NCBI GenBank assembly: GCA_045810625.1
Contig: JBJMVQ010000047.1
Coordinates: 1-64,000 of the forward strand
DNA length: 64,000 nt
Source of the DNA: JACQFZ01 sp045810625
GTDB lineage: Bacteria; Pseudomonadota; Gammaproteobacteria; Acidiferrobacterales; Sulfurifustaceae
Direction: 5' to 3'
The notes below the pieces were generated by a model that saw only the letters and a program-made list of their open reading frames with translations, searched no databases and was not told the DNA's origin. This document shows positions 1-8,545 of this stretch, one piece after another; within the stretch, counting starts at the first letter, position 1; each line of letters opens with the position of its first letter. Position numbers and translations under genes: made by a program.

Positions 1-24
1 CGCGACGGCCGATCGGCCGTCGCG
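1..24. repeat. perfect 24-bp palindrome
   Basis: The arms CGCGACGGCCGA and TCGGCCGTCGCG are exact reverse complements with no spacer. The palindrome touches the window edge and may extend further. It lies inside the methyltransferase reading frame (codons Arg-Asp-Gly-Arg-Ser-Ala-Val-Ala). Confidence 0.8.
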
Positions 25-885
25 CGGTTCGAGCAGCATACAGAAGTGGTAACCGAACCGTCCGAGCACGGTAACTCGCAGCCCGACGCGCCGCGCGAGG
101 CGCTGGAATCTCAGCGGCGAACGCTCCCACCCCGTCAACCGCAGACGCCGTTCACGAACACCGCGCGCGCGCCGCCGCGTTTGCAGCAGATGTCGAAAAT
201 ACTTGCCGATCCCTGCCGTGGTCGCCGAGCACAGGAGATACGGAACCTCATGTACGCGCGCCATGGCGTACAGCTGCAGCAGTTGGCGGTCATCGAGCGC
301 GTACTCCATCCCCCAGCTCATGAGCAGATCGAATCCGGCGAACGGTGCACGTCCTTCGGCGACGGCCAAGACGTCCAGGACGCGCTTCTCGATGCCGTCC
401 AACACGGAAAGCTTCGCGCATCGCTCGATGACCGACCCGTCGAGGTCGGTCGCCACGTAGCGTATCGCCGGGTGCAGGCGATGAATGACGTACGCCTGCG
501 CCATGTCGCCGCAGCCGATCTCGAAGATCGAGCGAAAGCGCGAGAAGTCGAACACGCCCGCGAGCGTAATGGCACCGATGACGTTGATGCCTTCGCGGCC
601 GAAAATGTAGCCCAGGTACGTTTCGTCGCTGTCCCAGGGCAAGTCCTCGCGTCGCACCGTCGACCAGTCTTCCGCCGAGTACACGCCGTTACCGCGCCCC
701 ACGAGACGGGGGTCGTCGGTATAACCCGGCAAGCTGAAACTCGCGAGCCAGCCCGTCCACGGCTCGACCTCGCCCGCGATCCGGTGCGCCGCGCGAAGCG
801 CCGCGTTAGTCCAACCGGTCGCCGGCCGGCTCGGATGCGTGTGTGTCGTCGGGTTCGGGTTGGGGATTGTCGAAGAGCCGGTCAT
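1..885 (-). CDS. class I SAM-dependent methyltransferase, 3' end outside window
   Basis: The reading frame runs off the left edge, leaving at least 295 codons. A Rossmann SAM-binding motif reads FEIGCGDMAQAY, followed by a strand-2 acidic motif TDLDGS and a motif-IV-like region FDLLMSWG, so this is a class I methyltransferase of unknown acceptor. The start is uncertain. The only in-frame ATG is at 885 and gives a Pro/Thr/His-rich leader that overlaps the upstream glycosyltransferase gene by 80 bp. TTG at 732 and GTG at 702 are alternatives that would still leave the SAM fold intact. It is the last visible gene of the leftmost minus-strand unit, so sugar O-methylation is inferred from context only. 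The final codons in the window contain a perfect palindrome (1-24). Confidence 0.7.
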   Translation of the reverse strand, partial: MTGSSTIPNPNPTTHTHPSRPATGWTNAALRAAHRIAGEVEPWTGWLASFSLPGYTDDPRLVGRGNGVYSAEDWSTVRREDLPWDSDETYLGYIFGREGINVIGAITLAGVFDFSRFRSIFEIGCGDMAQAYVIHRLHPAIRYVATDLDGSVIERCAKLSVLDGIEKRVLDVLAVAEGRAPFAGFDLLMSWGMEYALDDRQLLQLYAMARVHEVPYLLCSATTAGIGKYFRHLLQTRRRARGVRERRLRLTGWERSPLRFQRLARRVGLRVTVLGRFGYHFCMLLEPRDGRSAVA

Positions 886-2062
886 AGGCTTGCAGCAATT
901 TTGGAATTTCGTACTCCCACGCGAGCGCCGTCTCGACCCGGCGACGGCCGTACGCGCCCATGCGCGCGCGACGCTCCGGGTCGTCGAGCAGCTCGAGGAT
1001 TTTCTCCGCCAGGTCGACTTCGTCGTTGCGCGCTGCATACAGCGAGGCGCCCTGCGCCGAAAAACGGCCTTCGGTGAGATCGAATTGCACGATCGGCTTC
1101 CCGAGCGCCATGTATTCCATGATTTTGTTCATCGTCGACTTGTCGTTCATTTCGTTCGCGACGTCCGGATTGACGCACACGTCGGCGGTGTTGAGCATCT
1201 GCAGCATATCTTCGTCCGGCACGCGACCGGTGAACGTGACGTACGCGTCGATGGCGAGACCGCGCGCATACGCGCGCATCGCCTCGAGCTCGGTGCCCCC
1301 GCCCACCAGGCCGAACTGCACATCCGTGCGACGACGCACGCGCACCACGTGATAGATCGCGCGAAGCAGCAGGTCGATGCCTTCTTGCCGGCCCATCACA
1401 CCGACATAGCCGACGAGATAGCGCCGGCCGTTCTTCAGGCGCACATCGGGCGGGCGACGCTGCAGCCGCCGCAGGTCCGGGCCGCTTCGCACCACGAACA
1501 CGCGCTCGGGCGGCATGCGCCCGCGCTCGATCGCGATCCGCCGATAGGACTCGTTTGTCGCGATCGATACGCTGGCGACATGGAACGTGAGCCGTTCGAG
1601 CAACATCAGGAGCTTGTAAAATATGTCGCGGCGCCCGAATTTCGCCACGTACAGCTCGGGGTTTATATCGTGATGATCGAAGATGAAGCGCCGACCGAAC
1701 AATTTGAACATCAGCCCGACGAGAAAGATCGTGTCGGGCGGATTGCACGCGTGGATGGCATCGAAGCCGCGGGTGAGGAAAATGCGCCACGCCAATACCG
1801 ATTGCCAAAAGAACGCTATGCCGTATTCGGCGACATAGCCGAGCGCCCCCGAGGCTTCGACGGGCAACGGATGCCGATAGATGTGCACGCCTTCGATGAC
1901 TTCCACGCGCTTCGCGTAGCCTTTCCCGAGCGGGCATATCACCGATACCTCGTAGCCGGCGTCGCGCAGCGCCGTGGCTTCCTGCCACACGCGTCGATCG
2001 AAGGGAACCGGAAGATTCTCGACGATGACCAGAATACGTCGCTTACCAGCAGATGCCGTCAT
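806..2062 (-). CDS. glycosyltransferase family 4 (GT-B fold)
   Basis: A 418-aa cytosolic GT-B transferase. The N-terminus RILVIVENLPVPFDRR is the usual acceptor-domain start in bacterial exopolysaccharide GT4 enzymes. The C-terminal donor domain has a GYVGVMGRQEGIDLLLRA segment and an MEYMALGKPIV segment that contacts the nucleotide sugar. The ATG at 2062 is preferred, with a purine-rich GGAA stretch upstream. A TTG 18 bp further up is also open. The start lies inside the last 20 bp of algD, so the two genes are probably translationally coupled. It presumably adds one sugar of the repeat unit. Donor and linkage cannot be read from sequence. Confidence 0.9.
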   Translation of the reverse strand: MTASAGKRRILVIVENLPVPFDRRVWQEATALRDAGYEVSVICPLGKGYAKRVEVIEGVHIYRHPLPVEASGALGYVAEYGIAFFWQSVLAWRIFLTRGFDAIHACNPPDTIFLVGLMFKLFGRRFIFDHHDINPELYVAKFGRRDIFYKLLMLLERLTFHVASVSIATNESYRRIAIERGRMPPERVFVVRSGPDLRRLQRRPPDVRLKNGRRYLVGYVGVMGRQEGIDLLLRAIYHVVRVRRRTDVQFGLVGGGTELEAMRAYARGLAIDAYVTFTGRVPDEDMLQMLNTADVCVNPDVANEMNDKSTMNKIMEYMALGKPIVQFDLTEGRFSAQGASLYAARNDEVDLAEKILELLDDPERRARMGAYGRRRVETALAWEYEIPKLLQAYDRLFDNPQPEPDDTHASEPAGDRLD

Positions 2063-3353
2063 AGTTTCCGTTTCTAACAACGTTCGGCAGTCGCACGAAG
2101 TCGATCAATCGTTGATCGACGCGCAGCCGTTGCGGCACCGTCCAGAACTCCCGGTCGTTCGTTCCGACCACGACCGTCTCGGCGAAATCGAGCACCTGGT
2201 CCACCGACTCGACCATGAGGCGCGAGATGTGCGGGATGCGGTTCAGAATGTAGTCGCGATTGGCGCCGACGATCTCGGCGAGCTTGACGTTGCGATCATA
2301 GAGCTTGAGGTCGTAACCCTTGCCGAGCAGACGCTCGATCACCTCGACCATCGGGCTTTCGCGTAAATCGTCGGTTCCGGCCTTGAAGCTGAATCCGAGC
2401 ACGCCGACCTTGCGCTTGTCTTCGCGCAGCACCATCTGCAATCCACGCTCGATCTGGCGCTCGTTGCTCGGCAGGATCGCGTTCAGGATCGGCAGATCCA
2501 GGTCAAGCGTGCGCGACTTGTAGAGCAGCGCGCGCACGTCCTTCGGCAGACATGAGCCGCCGAACGCGAAGCCGGGTTTGAGGTAATACGGCGAGAGATT
2601 GAGCTTCACGTCCCGGCAAAAGACATCCATCACCCGATGACCGTCGACACCGAGGGCCTTACAGATGTTGCCGATCTCGTTCGCGAAACCGACCTTGAGC
2701 GCGTGCCACACGTTGTCCGTGTACTTGACCATCTCCGCGGTCTCGATGTCGGTTCGCAGCAGCGGCGCGTCGATGTCGCGATAGATCTCGCACAGCACGT
2801 CGCCGCTCTTCGGTTCCAGCTCACCGATCACCGTCTTCGGCGGGCGATAGAAGTCGTGCACGGCGGTGCCCTCGCGCAGGAATTCCGGGTTGATGCAAAC
2901 GCCGAAATCGACACCGGCGCGTTTGCCGGAAAATTCCTCGAGGACGGGAATCACCATTCCGCGCGAGGACCCGGGCAACATCGTGCTGCGCGCAACGACG
3001 ATATGAAACGCCGATTTCCGCCGTAACTCGCGGCCAATCTGCTCGCACACGCGCCTGACGTAGCTCAAATCGAGACTGCCGTTCAGCAGGCTCGGCGTGC
3101 CGACGCAGATGAGCGAGATATCCGACGACCGAATCCCCTCGGCGACGTCGATCGTCGCGCGCAGTCGGCCGGCATTGACGGCATCGCGAATGATGTCGCC
3201 GATGTCCTGCTCGATGATGGGGGTACGACCGCGATTGATGAGGTCGACTTTGGTCTGCGCCGGATCGACGCCGATGACTTCGTGTCCCGCCCGCGCGAGA
3301 CAGCCGGCCGATACCGCGCCGACGTAGCCCAACCCGAAAATGCTGATTTTCAT
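2043..3353 (-). CDS. algD: GDP-mannose 6-dehydrogenase (AlgD type)
   Basis: A 436-aa nucleotide-sugar dehydrogenase, the same length as Pseudomonas AlgD and recalled as near-colinear with it. It has an N-terminal NAD-binding GLGYVG (residues 7-12), the central NPEFLREGTA block, and catalytic Cys268 in GGSCLPKDVRAL, the residue number used in AlgD. The C-terminal substrate domain contains FKAGTDDLRESP and ends NYDGICW, like AlgD's EGICW. The AlgD-like ending favours GDP-mannose over UDP-glucose as substrate, giving GDP-mannuronate. A UDP-sugar dehydrogenase is the alternative. No alginate polymerase or epimerase genes accompany it here. About 245 bp separates it from the upstream gene, so it could have its own promoter, though none is convincing. 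Confidence 0.88.
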   Translation of the reverse strand: MKISIFGLGYVGAVSAGCLARAGHEVIGVDPAQTKVDLINRGRTPIIEQDIGDIIRDAVNAGRLRATIDVAEGIRSSDISLICVGTPSLLNGSLDLSYVRRVCEQIGRELRRKSAFHIVVARSTMLPGSSRGMVIPVLEEFSGKRAGVDFGVCINPEFLREGTAVHDFYRPPKTVIGELEPKSGDVLCEIYRDIDAPLLRTDIETAEMVKYTDNVWHALKVGFANEIGNICKALGVDGHRVMDVFCRDVKLNLSPYYLKPGFAFGGSCLPKDVRALLYKSRTLDLDLPILNAILPSNERQIERGLQMVLREDKRKVGVLGFSFKAGTDDLRESPMVEVIERLLGKGYDLKLYDRNVKLAEIVGANRDYILNRIPHISRLMVESVDQVLDFAETVVVGTNDREFWTVPQRLRVDQRLIDFVRLPNVVRNGNYDGICW

Positions 3354-3599
3354 ATCCCTATGCCTGCGCGCTCCTGCGCAACGTCGTGGTTGTTGGGGTG
3401 CCTACGTCTGCGACGCATCGCGGGATTTGACGTAACACTCGGCAGAAGCTTCGTTGTTGTTCGTGCCGCCCATTTGACTGTCTAAGCGTCGCCGGTGGTA
3501 TCGGTAATCCTACTCATCGACGGCGCAATGACCTCGCCGCTCGTGGTTTTTCCGTAGAAGTCGCACATCGATCGAGGAACCGCGCAGCCGACCGAGCGG
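3354..3599. other. intergenic spacer upstream of algD
   Basis: Non-coding gap of 246 bp between the stop of the GT-C transferase gene and the algD start on the same strand. I looked for a sigma-70 or sigma-54 promoter on the minus strand and found no convincing pair of elements. There is no strong hairpin. The unusual length within a tightly packed minus-strand block suggests an undetected promoter or leader. Confidence 0.4.
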
Positions 3600-5072
3600 T
3601 CACCGTCCGGCATACACGCTGATGTCGATTCCTCGCGCCGTCGTCGTCACGGCAGTGGCGTCGCCGAGTCGCCGCTCCAGCCGTTGCGGAATTTGCGTGC
3701 ACGGCTCTTCGGCTTTTTCCAGACGCACCAGCCAGATGTTTTTCCTGCCGGCCTCGATCGCGGCTTCATCCTCCCGGTTTACGCGATCGTTTATTTCGTG
3801 CACCGATGCCGCCGGGTTTTGCTTTTGCATGTAGTACTCGACCGGCCACGACAGGTGATCACTGCCGCACAGGAGGATGAGATCGCCCGGGCGAGTGTGG
3901 GCGGATAGATACCCGGATGCCTCCCTGAATCCAGCCCTGTTACGATGGACATAACCTTCTTTGGTCAGCACCTTTACGCCGAAGACGACCAATAGAACCA
4001 ACACGGCTGATTGCGCCCATGTGCGCGGGATGAGTGAAATGCCCCTTGCTATCAACAGCCAAAAAGCGAAATAGCCCACCATCGTGTAGCGTGTGTGATA
4101 AATGGGCATCGAAACGTGCGAGATCACGAATCCGGCCGCGATCGGCACGAGCAGGCAAAGCCCCAAGAGATACGTCGCCGTCGATTCGTGGGACTGCAGC
4201 GCCGTCGCAAGATTTCTTTGTCGCAATGCCGACGCCAGCTTTCGCAACATTGGAACAAATGCGAGCGCCAGCAGGAGGGCCGCCGCCACTCGCAAGATAG
4301 CGTCGCCACCAACGTATTCCGAAAAGCTTCCGGCGATCGTGTAAAGCGTGGGTGTGGTTATCCAGAACCCTTCTGTTTTCAGCGCTTTGATTTGACCTGT
4401 CAACACCACCATCCACGGCAGATACAGGGCGGCCACGACGGCGCCAACCACGAACCATTTTTTCAGATTTTCCCTGCGCCACGCCTCGTCCGCGATCAGG
4501 AGCGAACCAACGTAAGCGGCATGTGCCGCGACCATGAAGAGTCCATAGTTGTGCGTGTACACGAGAAGAGTGGCCGTGAGCACGTAAGCCGAGAGCCGCC
4601 CGATCGTCGCTCTGCCGCACGCCTTCCAGAGAAAAAAAGTCGATAGCACCGCCAGAAACGCGAGCAAGGTATACATGCGTGCTTCCTGGGCGTAATAGAT
4701 GGCGAAGCTCGCGCCGGCGCTGAGAACACCGGCCAAGATTCCGACGCGACGGCCGTACAGGACGGTGCCGAGCCCGAATACGACCCCGACGAAAAGCACT
4801 CCAAGGACAACCGACAGACTGCGTGTTGCCATCTCTGATTCGCCGAACCACGACATCCATAGGGACAACAGGACGTAGTAAAGCGGAGGGTGTGCGTCCT
4901 GCGTAGCGGCGACGCGGATGATTTCCGGTATGCTTTGACGCGCAAATTCGATGGAAAACAGCTCATCGACCCAATAGCTGTGCTCAGCCAGAAACAACAG
5001 ACGCAGCAGCGCCGCCACGAGTAGCACGGCAACCAGGTAACCGAGAAACGGGTAGGACGCGGCCTTCGTCAT
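3600..5072 (-). CDS. GT-C polyprenyl-phosphate-dependent glycosyltransferase (GT39/ArnT-like)
   Basis: A 490-aa polytopic inner-membrane protein. Its first predicted membrane helix (YLVAVLLVAALLRLLFL) is followed by WVDELFS, the acidic periplasmic loop motif of GT-C enzymes, then by DAHPPLYY, typical of the PMT/ArnT group. About ten further hydrophobic segments follow, then a soluble periplasmic tail. Such enzymes use undecaprenyl-phosphate sugars to glycosylate lipids, polysaccharide or protein in the periplasm. The ATG at 5072 is chosen because the frame upstream is Arg-rich and overlaps the preceding gene. This leaves a 20-bp gap to the GT2-GtrA fusion gene that could supply its lipid-linked donor. 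The acceptor is unknown. Confidence 0.85.
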   Translation of the reverse strand: MTKAASYPFLGYLVAVLLVAALLRLLFLAEHSYWVDELFSIEFARQSIPEIIRVAATQDAHPPLYYVLLSLWMSWFGESEMATRSLSVVLGVLFVGVVFGLGTVLYGRRVGILAGVLSAGASFAIYYAQEARMYTLLAFLAVLSTFFLWKACGRATIGRLSAYVLTATLLVYTHNYGLFMVAAHAAYVGSLLIADEAWRRENLKKWFVVGAVVAALYLPWMVVLTGQIKALKTEGFWITTPTLYTIAGSFSEYVGGDAILRVAAALLLALAFVPMLRKLASALRQRNLATALQSHESTATYLLGLCLLVPIAAGFVISHVSMPIYHTRYTMVGYFAFWLLIARGISLIPRTWAQSAVLVLLVVFGVKVLTKEGYVHRNRAGFREASGYLSAHTRPGDLILLCGSDHLSWPVEYYMQKQNPAASVHEINDRVNREDEAAIEAGRKNIWLVRLEKAEEPCTQIPQRLERRLGDATAVTTTARGIDISVYAGR

Positions 5073-5092
5073 CGTCTTCAGCGCAGCGAGCG

Positions 5093-6280
5093 TCAAGGTG
5101 AGGTCGACGAACCGCTGCCGTGCGATGCCCACTCGGCCGCGGTCGCCGCGTTCGGCTGTGTTTCGCTCCCACGACGTCGGGCCCGCCTGCGGTCGCCCCA
5201 GGTATAGACCGACGTAACGGCATAGTTCCACACCGACCCGACGGCGATGCCGCCGAGCGCCGCCAAGGCCCAATTCGTGTCGGCGGCGAACATGTACGAC
5301 GCGATACCGACGTTCGCCAGCATTCCAATCCCGCTGACCAGGGCGAACGACATCCAGCCTCCGAGCCAGCGCCAGCCACGAAGCCGCTTATCGCGATAGG
5401 TGAGTGCGTTGTTGAGCGCAAAGTTGCTCGTCATCGCGACGAGCGCCGCGGCGCTCTGACCGACGCTAAAGGACAGCCGTAGCGTGTGAAACAGGATGGC
5501 GAGAACCAGGAAGTGAACCAAGACTCCGAACGCGCCGACGGCGGCGAAGGAAAGAAATCGCACCGGCACGAACCGCCCGACGAGCTTGTCGGCGAGCAGC
5601 ATCATGTATTCCCAAACGGCTTGACTGTCCAGTTTGCTCTCGCCCGCGCGGCGGCTCCGAAACTGGTACGGCAATTCCTGAATCCGCAATGCCCCGGACG
5701 ACGAGGCCACGATGTCGAGCAGAATCTTGAATCCGATAAGGGATAGATTCCGAACGGATTGCTCGAGCACCTCGCGTCGAAGCGCAAAAAATCCGCTCAT
5801 CGGATCCGAAAGCTCGGTCGAAATGACGAGGCGACTGAGCCGAGTGGCGAGGCCGCTCATCCGGGCGCGCGATGACGCCCAGTCGCCGATGCCGCCGCCT
5901 TCGGCGTAGCGCGTCCCGATCACGATATCCGCGTTCCCGCTCTTGAGGACATCGAGCATGCGCGGCAGCAGCGTTTCGTCGTGCTGCAAATCGCCGTCGA
6001 GCACGGCCAGGAACGGCGCCGAGCTCGCCAGCATCCCTTCGACGCAGGCCGACGACAGCCCGCGCCGACCGATCCGCTGCACGCACCGGACGCGCCCGTC
6101 GCGCTGCGCAATGCGTCGTACGTGCGCCGCCGTTCCGTCGGGCGAGTCGTCGTCGACGAAGATCACTTCCCAGGCGCGACCGGCCAGGCAGCGATCGAGC
6201 CGCGCGACGAGCTCCTGTACGTTATCGCGCTCGTTGAACGTCGGCACGACGATCGACAGCTCAGCCGCCTGCATTTTCAT
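5093..6280 (-). CDS. GT2 polyprenyl-phosphate sugar synthase fused to GtrA-like domain
   Basis: A 395-aa fusion. Residues about 8-240 form a dolichol-phosphate-mannose-synthase-like GT2 domain, with IVVPTFNERDNV, FVDDDSPDGT and the donor motif VLDGDLQHDE. Residues about 250-375 form a four-helix GtrA-like membrane domain (FLSFAAVGAFGVLVHF, then SNFALNNALTYRDKR). The GT2 part would load a sugar onto undecaprenyl phosphate, and the GtrA part is proposed to help flip it. The start at 6280 has a strong GAGGGAGAG ribosome-binding site. The GT-C transferase gene lies 20 bp downstream, a likely partner that consumes the product. The sugar is unknown. Confidence 0.88.
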   Translation of the reverse strand: MKMQAAELSIVVPTFNERDNVQELVARLDRCLAGRAWEVIFVDDDSPDGTAAHVRRIAQRDGRVRCVQRIGRRGLSSACVEGMLASSAPFLAVLDGDLQHDETLLPRMLDVLKSGNADIVIGTRYAEGGGIGDWASSRARMSGLATRLSRLVISTELSDPMSGFFALRREVLEQSVRNLSLIGFKILLDIVASSSGALRIQELPYQFRSRRAGESKLDSQAVWEYMMLLADKLVGRFVPVRFLSFAAVGAFGVLVHFLVLAILFHTLRLSFSVGQSAAALVAMTSNFALNNALTYRDKRLRGWRWLGGWMSFALVSGIGMLANVGIASYMFAADTNWALAALGGIAVGSVWNYAVTSVYTWGDRRRARRRGSETQPNAATAAEWASHGSGSSTSP

Positions 6281-6414
6281 ATGGCTCTCCCTCCCTGTCG
6301 GAAGATCCGCGCTGTTGCGGTGCGGCGCGTTCGCACCCGGCATTTCTCACGGCCGCAACGCTCGGAACAACGATGTTCCCGACTTGCTCGTCGGGTCCGT
6401 TTTCGCGCGGGCCC

Positions 6415-7749
6415 CTACGTGATCGTCCATCGAGCCCGCAATGCGTCGACCAACCACGCCTGGACGCGCAACAGCGCAACACCGGCCGGGATCGCGAGAA
6501 ACGGCACGAGCGGAATGCTGTAACGGGCCTGCGCGAGAATGGGAAGATGAACGACATACAGATAACCCATGAACAGCCCGACGATGATCAGGCCTCCGCC
6601 CCGCCTGCTTCGAATCAGTATCCAGGCGCCGGCCGCGGCGAGCAGCAGCAACGGAAGCTGCACCAGCATGTTCACCAGCGTGACCGTCCAGCTCTTTCCC
6701 GCAAACCAGAAATTGAAGAGATTCGCCGACAGACACTTCGCCACGATGCCCGGATGGTCTCGGTATCGCTCCATCGAATCGCGCAACAAGACTTTGTTGA
6801 AGGTCATCTCGTCGCCGGTCCGATAGAAATATTGGTAGTAGTCGTCTTTGAATGCATAGCCGAGCGATCGCGCACGTGCGCTGCGCGCCGGTACGGCGCC
6901 GTCTTTGTCGATTTCCTGAAAGCCGCGCGCGAAATCGAGGTGCTCGCAGATATATTGTCCCGATTGCACGGAAACGCCGAGCATGCTCGACGTCGGCACG
7001 AATTCCCCGGTCAAGCGGAAATTGCGCCCAATCCACGGCGACATCACGGCAACCATCGCGAAGACCAGCAATATTGCGTTTACGCCGGCGCGGCGGCGCT
7101 CCACCGCCCCGTGGCTTGCCGCGAGCAGATAAACGAACAGCAGCGCCGGAAAGAGGATGGGCGTGCTTCGAATCAGCACCACGACGCCGAGCAAAGCCCC
7201 GGCGATCAGGTAATCCACGATTCGTCCGTTCTCGACCGCGCGATAGAGGGCCAGCACGAACAGCACGACCGCGAACATGAACAGTAGCTCGACGCCGCCG
7301 CGCGCTTCCGCGACGATGACGCCGGGATGAAGCAGGAACACGATCGCCGCGACCGACGCAACCGCGGGCCGCGCATCGACGCGACGCGCGAGCGGGATCA
7401 TCAGCAGGGCGATTCCGATAGCGAGCAGGAAGTTGGCGACGCGCGCCGCGACGAGACTATAGCCGAAGAGTTCGAAAACCCCGGCGAGAAACAGCGGATA
7501 GCCGGGCTCGCGCATCAACGTTTCGGCGAGATCGGGCGCGAATCGATAACCGTTGCCGCTCGCCAGGTTGTACGCGAGTCGATCGTAATCGTCCGCGAAA
7601 CCAATGCCGTAGTGGGTCATCACCGCGTCGCTGATTCGCGGCAATACCACGAAAAGCGCGATCGCCTCGATCAGCAGCACGACGAGCACCGCCGCGAGCG
7701 CCGGCGTCGGTCGCGGCACGAGCAGGCGGGCGCTCGCGAGGCCGTCCAT
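6415..7749 (-). CDS. polytopic GT-C glycosyltransferase-like membrane protein
   Basis: A 444-aa inner-membrane protein with roughly ten hydrophobic segments. The first periplasmic loop carries DDYDRLAYNLASGNGY and then REPGYPLFLAG, the arrangement seen in PMT/ArnT-related GT-C enzymes, where the Asp pair binds metal and the lipid-phosphate sugar. It resembles the other GT-C gene at 3600-5072 only in fold and is not an obvious duplicate. Two ATGs compete. The one at 7761 abuts GGGGAG with no spacing. The one at 7749 has the same purine run and an AGGA at proper spacing, so 7749 is preferred. It probably decorates the polymer or lipid A with a polyprenyl-linked sugar. The acceptor is unknown. 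Confidence 0.78.
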   Translation of the reverse strand: MDGLASARLLVPRPTPALAAVLVVLLIEAIALFVVLPRISDAVMTHYGIGFADDYDRLAYNLASGNGYRFAPDLAETLMREPGYPLFLAGVFELFGYSLVAARVANFLLAIGIALLMIPLARRVDARPAVASVAAIVFLLHPGVIVAEARGGVELLFMFAVVLFVLALYRAVENGRIVDYLIAGALLGVVVLIRSTPILFPALLFVYLLAASHGAVERRRAGVNAILLVFAMVAVMSPWIGRNFRLTGEFVPTSSMLGVSVQSGQYICEHLDFARGFQEIDKDGAVPARSARARSLGYAFKDDYYQYFYRTGDEMTFNKVLLRDSMERYRDHPGIVAKCLSANLFNFWFAGKSWTVTLVNMLVQLPLLLLAAAGAWILIRSRRGGGLIIVGLFMGYLYVVHLPILAQARYSIPLVPFLAIPAGVALLRVQAWLVDALRARWTIT

Positions 7750-7828
7750 GATTCCTGACATCTCCCCGTTACGTTCGATTAGCTACCTTCGACGCGAGCG
7801 TCGAGTCCGACACCCCGCGCTCTGCCGC

Positions 7829-8545
7829 TCACGGCTTGCTGCAGAGACAAAACACCGACAGACCGGCAAGACGATTGATCGTGAGCACCGGTAGTTCGGC
7901 CGCGCACAAACCTCGCAGCAAAGCGTTCACGAACGGCGTATGCCGCTTGAGATGACTGCGAGCGACGGTGCGGTCTTGGCCGAATAATCGGCCGACCAGC
8001 CGCACCGAAGCCGCGAGCGGCAGTACGAAGCCAAAATAGTAAGAGCTGCGCTCGCACCGAAGTCCGGCGCGCGCAACGAGCTGCTCCAGCTCCGGCAAGT
8101 TGTAGCGCCGCTTGTGCTCGAGGAACACGTCGTGTCCCGACCACAAGAACTGAAACGCCGGAACCGTGATCATAAACTTCGATGCCCGCGGCGCTTTGTC
8201 ACGGTACTCGGCCAACAGCCCCGCGTCGTCGTCCACGTGCTCGAGCACGTCCATCAGGAGGATCAGATCGGCGTCCGTGCTCCCGCAGCCGCGGCGGAAT
8301 CGCAACGGCTTGCCGTTTACCTCTTCGTCCCAATCGTTGCGATAGCCGGGATCGACGCACAGTGCGCTCTCCGCCGCCGTTGTCCGCAATAGCGAGCGCG
8401 AAAAAATGCCGGAACCCGCTCCGACATCCAGAATATTGCGCGGGCCGGGGGTCGGGAGATAACAGCGCAACGCCTCCGCTTTGCCTCGATAGTACCAGTG
8501 CCGCTCCGCTTCCCCGCCCAGCAGCTCATGTTCCTTCACATCCAC
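7829..8545 (-). CDS. class I SAM-dependent methyltransferase
   Basis: A 238-aa soluble protein with SAM motif I ILDVGAGSGIFSR, motif II LCVDPGY, and a DLILLMDVLEHVDDD segment typical of Methyltransf_11/12/23 families. The C-terminal hydrophobic helix (YYFGFVLPLAASVRLV) is common in methyltransferases encoded beside GtrB/GtrA genes. It starts at GTG 8545 with GGAG six bases upstream, inside the last 10 bp of the GT2 gene, indicating translational coupling. It probably methylates a lipid-linked or polymer sugar. The substrate is not readable. Confidence 0.82.
   Translation of the reverse strand: MDVKEHELLGGEAERHWYYRGKAEALRCYLPTPGPRNILDVGAGSGIFSRSLLRTTAAESALCVDPGYRNDWDEEVNGKPLRFRRGCGSTDADLILLMDVLEHVDDDAGLLAEYRDKAPRASKFMITVPAFQFLWSGHDVFLEHKRRYNLPELEQLVARAGLRCERSSYYFGFVLPLAASVRLVGRLFGQDRTVARSHLKRHTPFVNALLRGLCAAELPVLTINRLAGLSVFCLCSKP

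Noticed and set aside
839..2077. Long plus-strand frame opposite the first GT4 gene
   Set aside because: His/Arg/Ala-rich antisense shadow without domain features. The minus strand encodes a clear GT4.
3354..3599. Sigma-54 promoter upstream of algD, as in some pseudomonads
   Set aside because: A GGCAC-like string on the minus strand lacks the matching TGC element at the required spacing.
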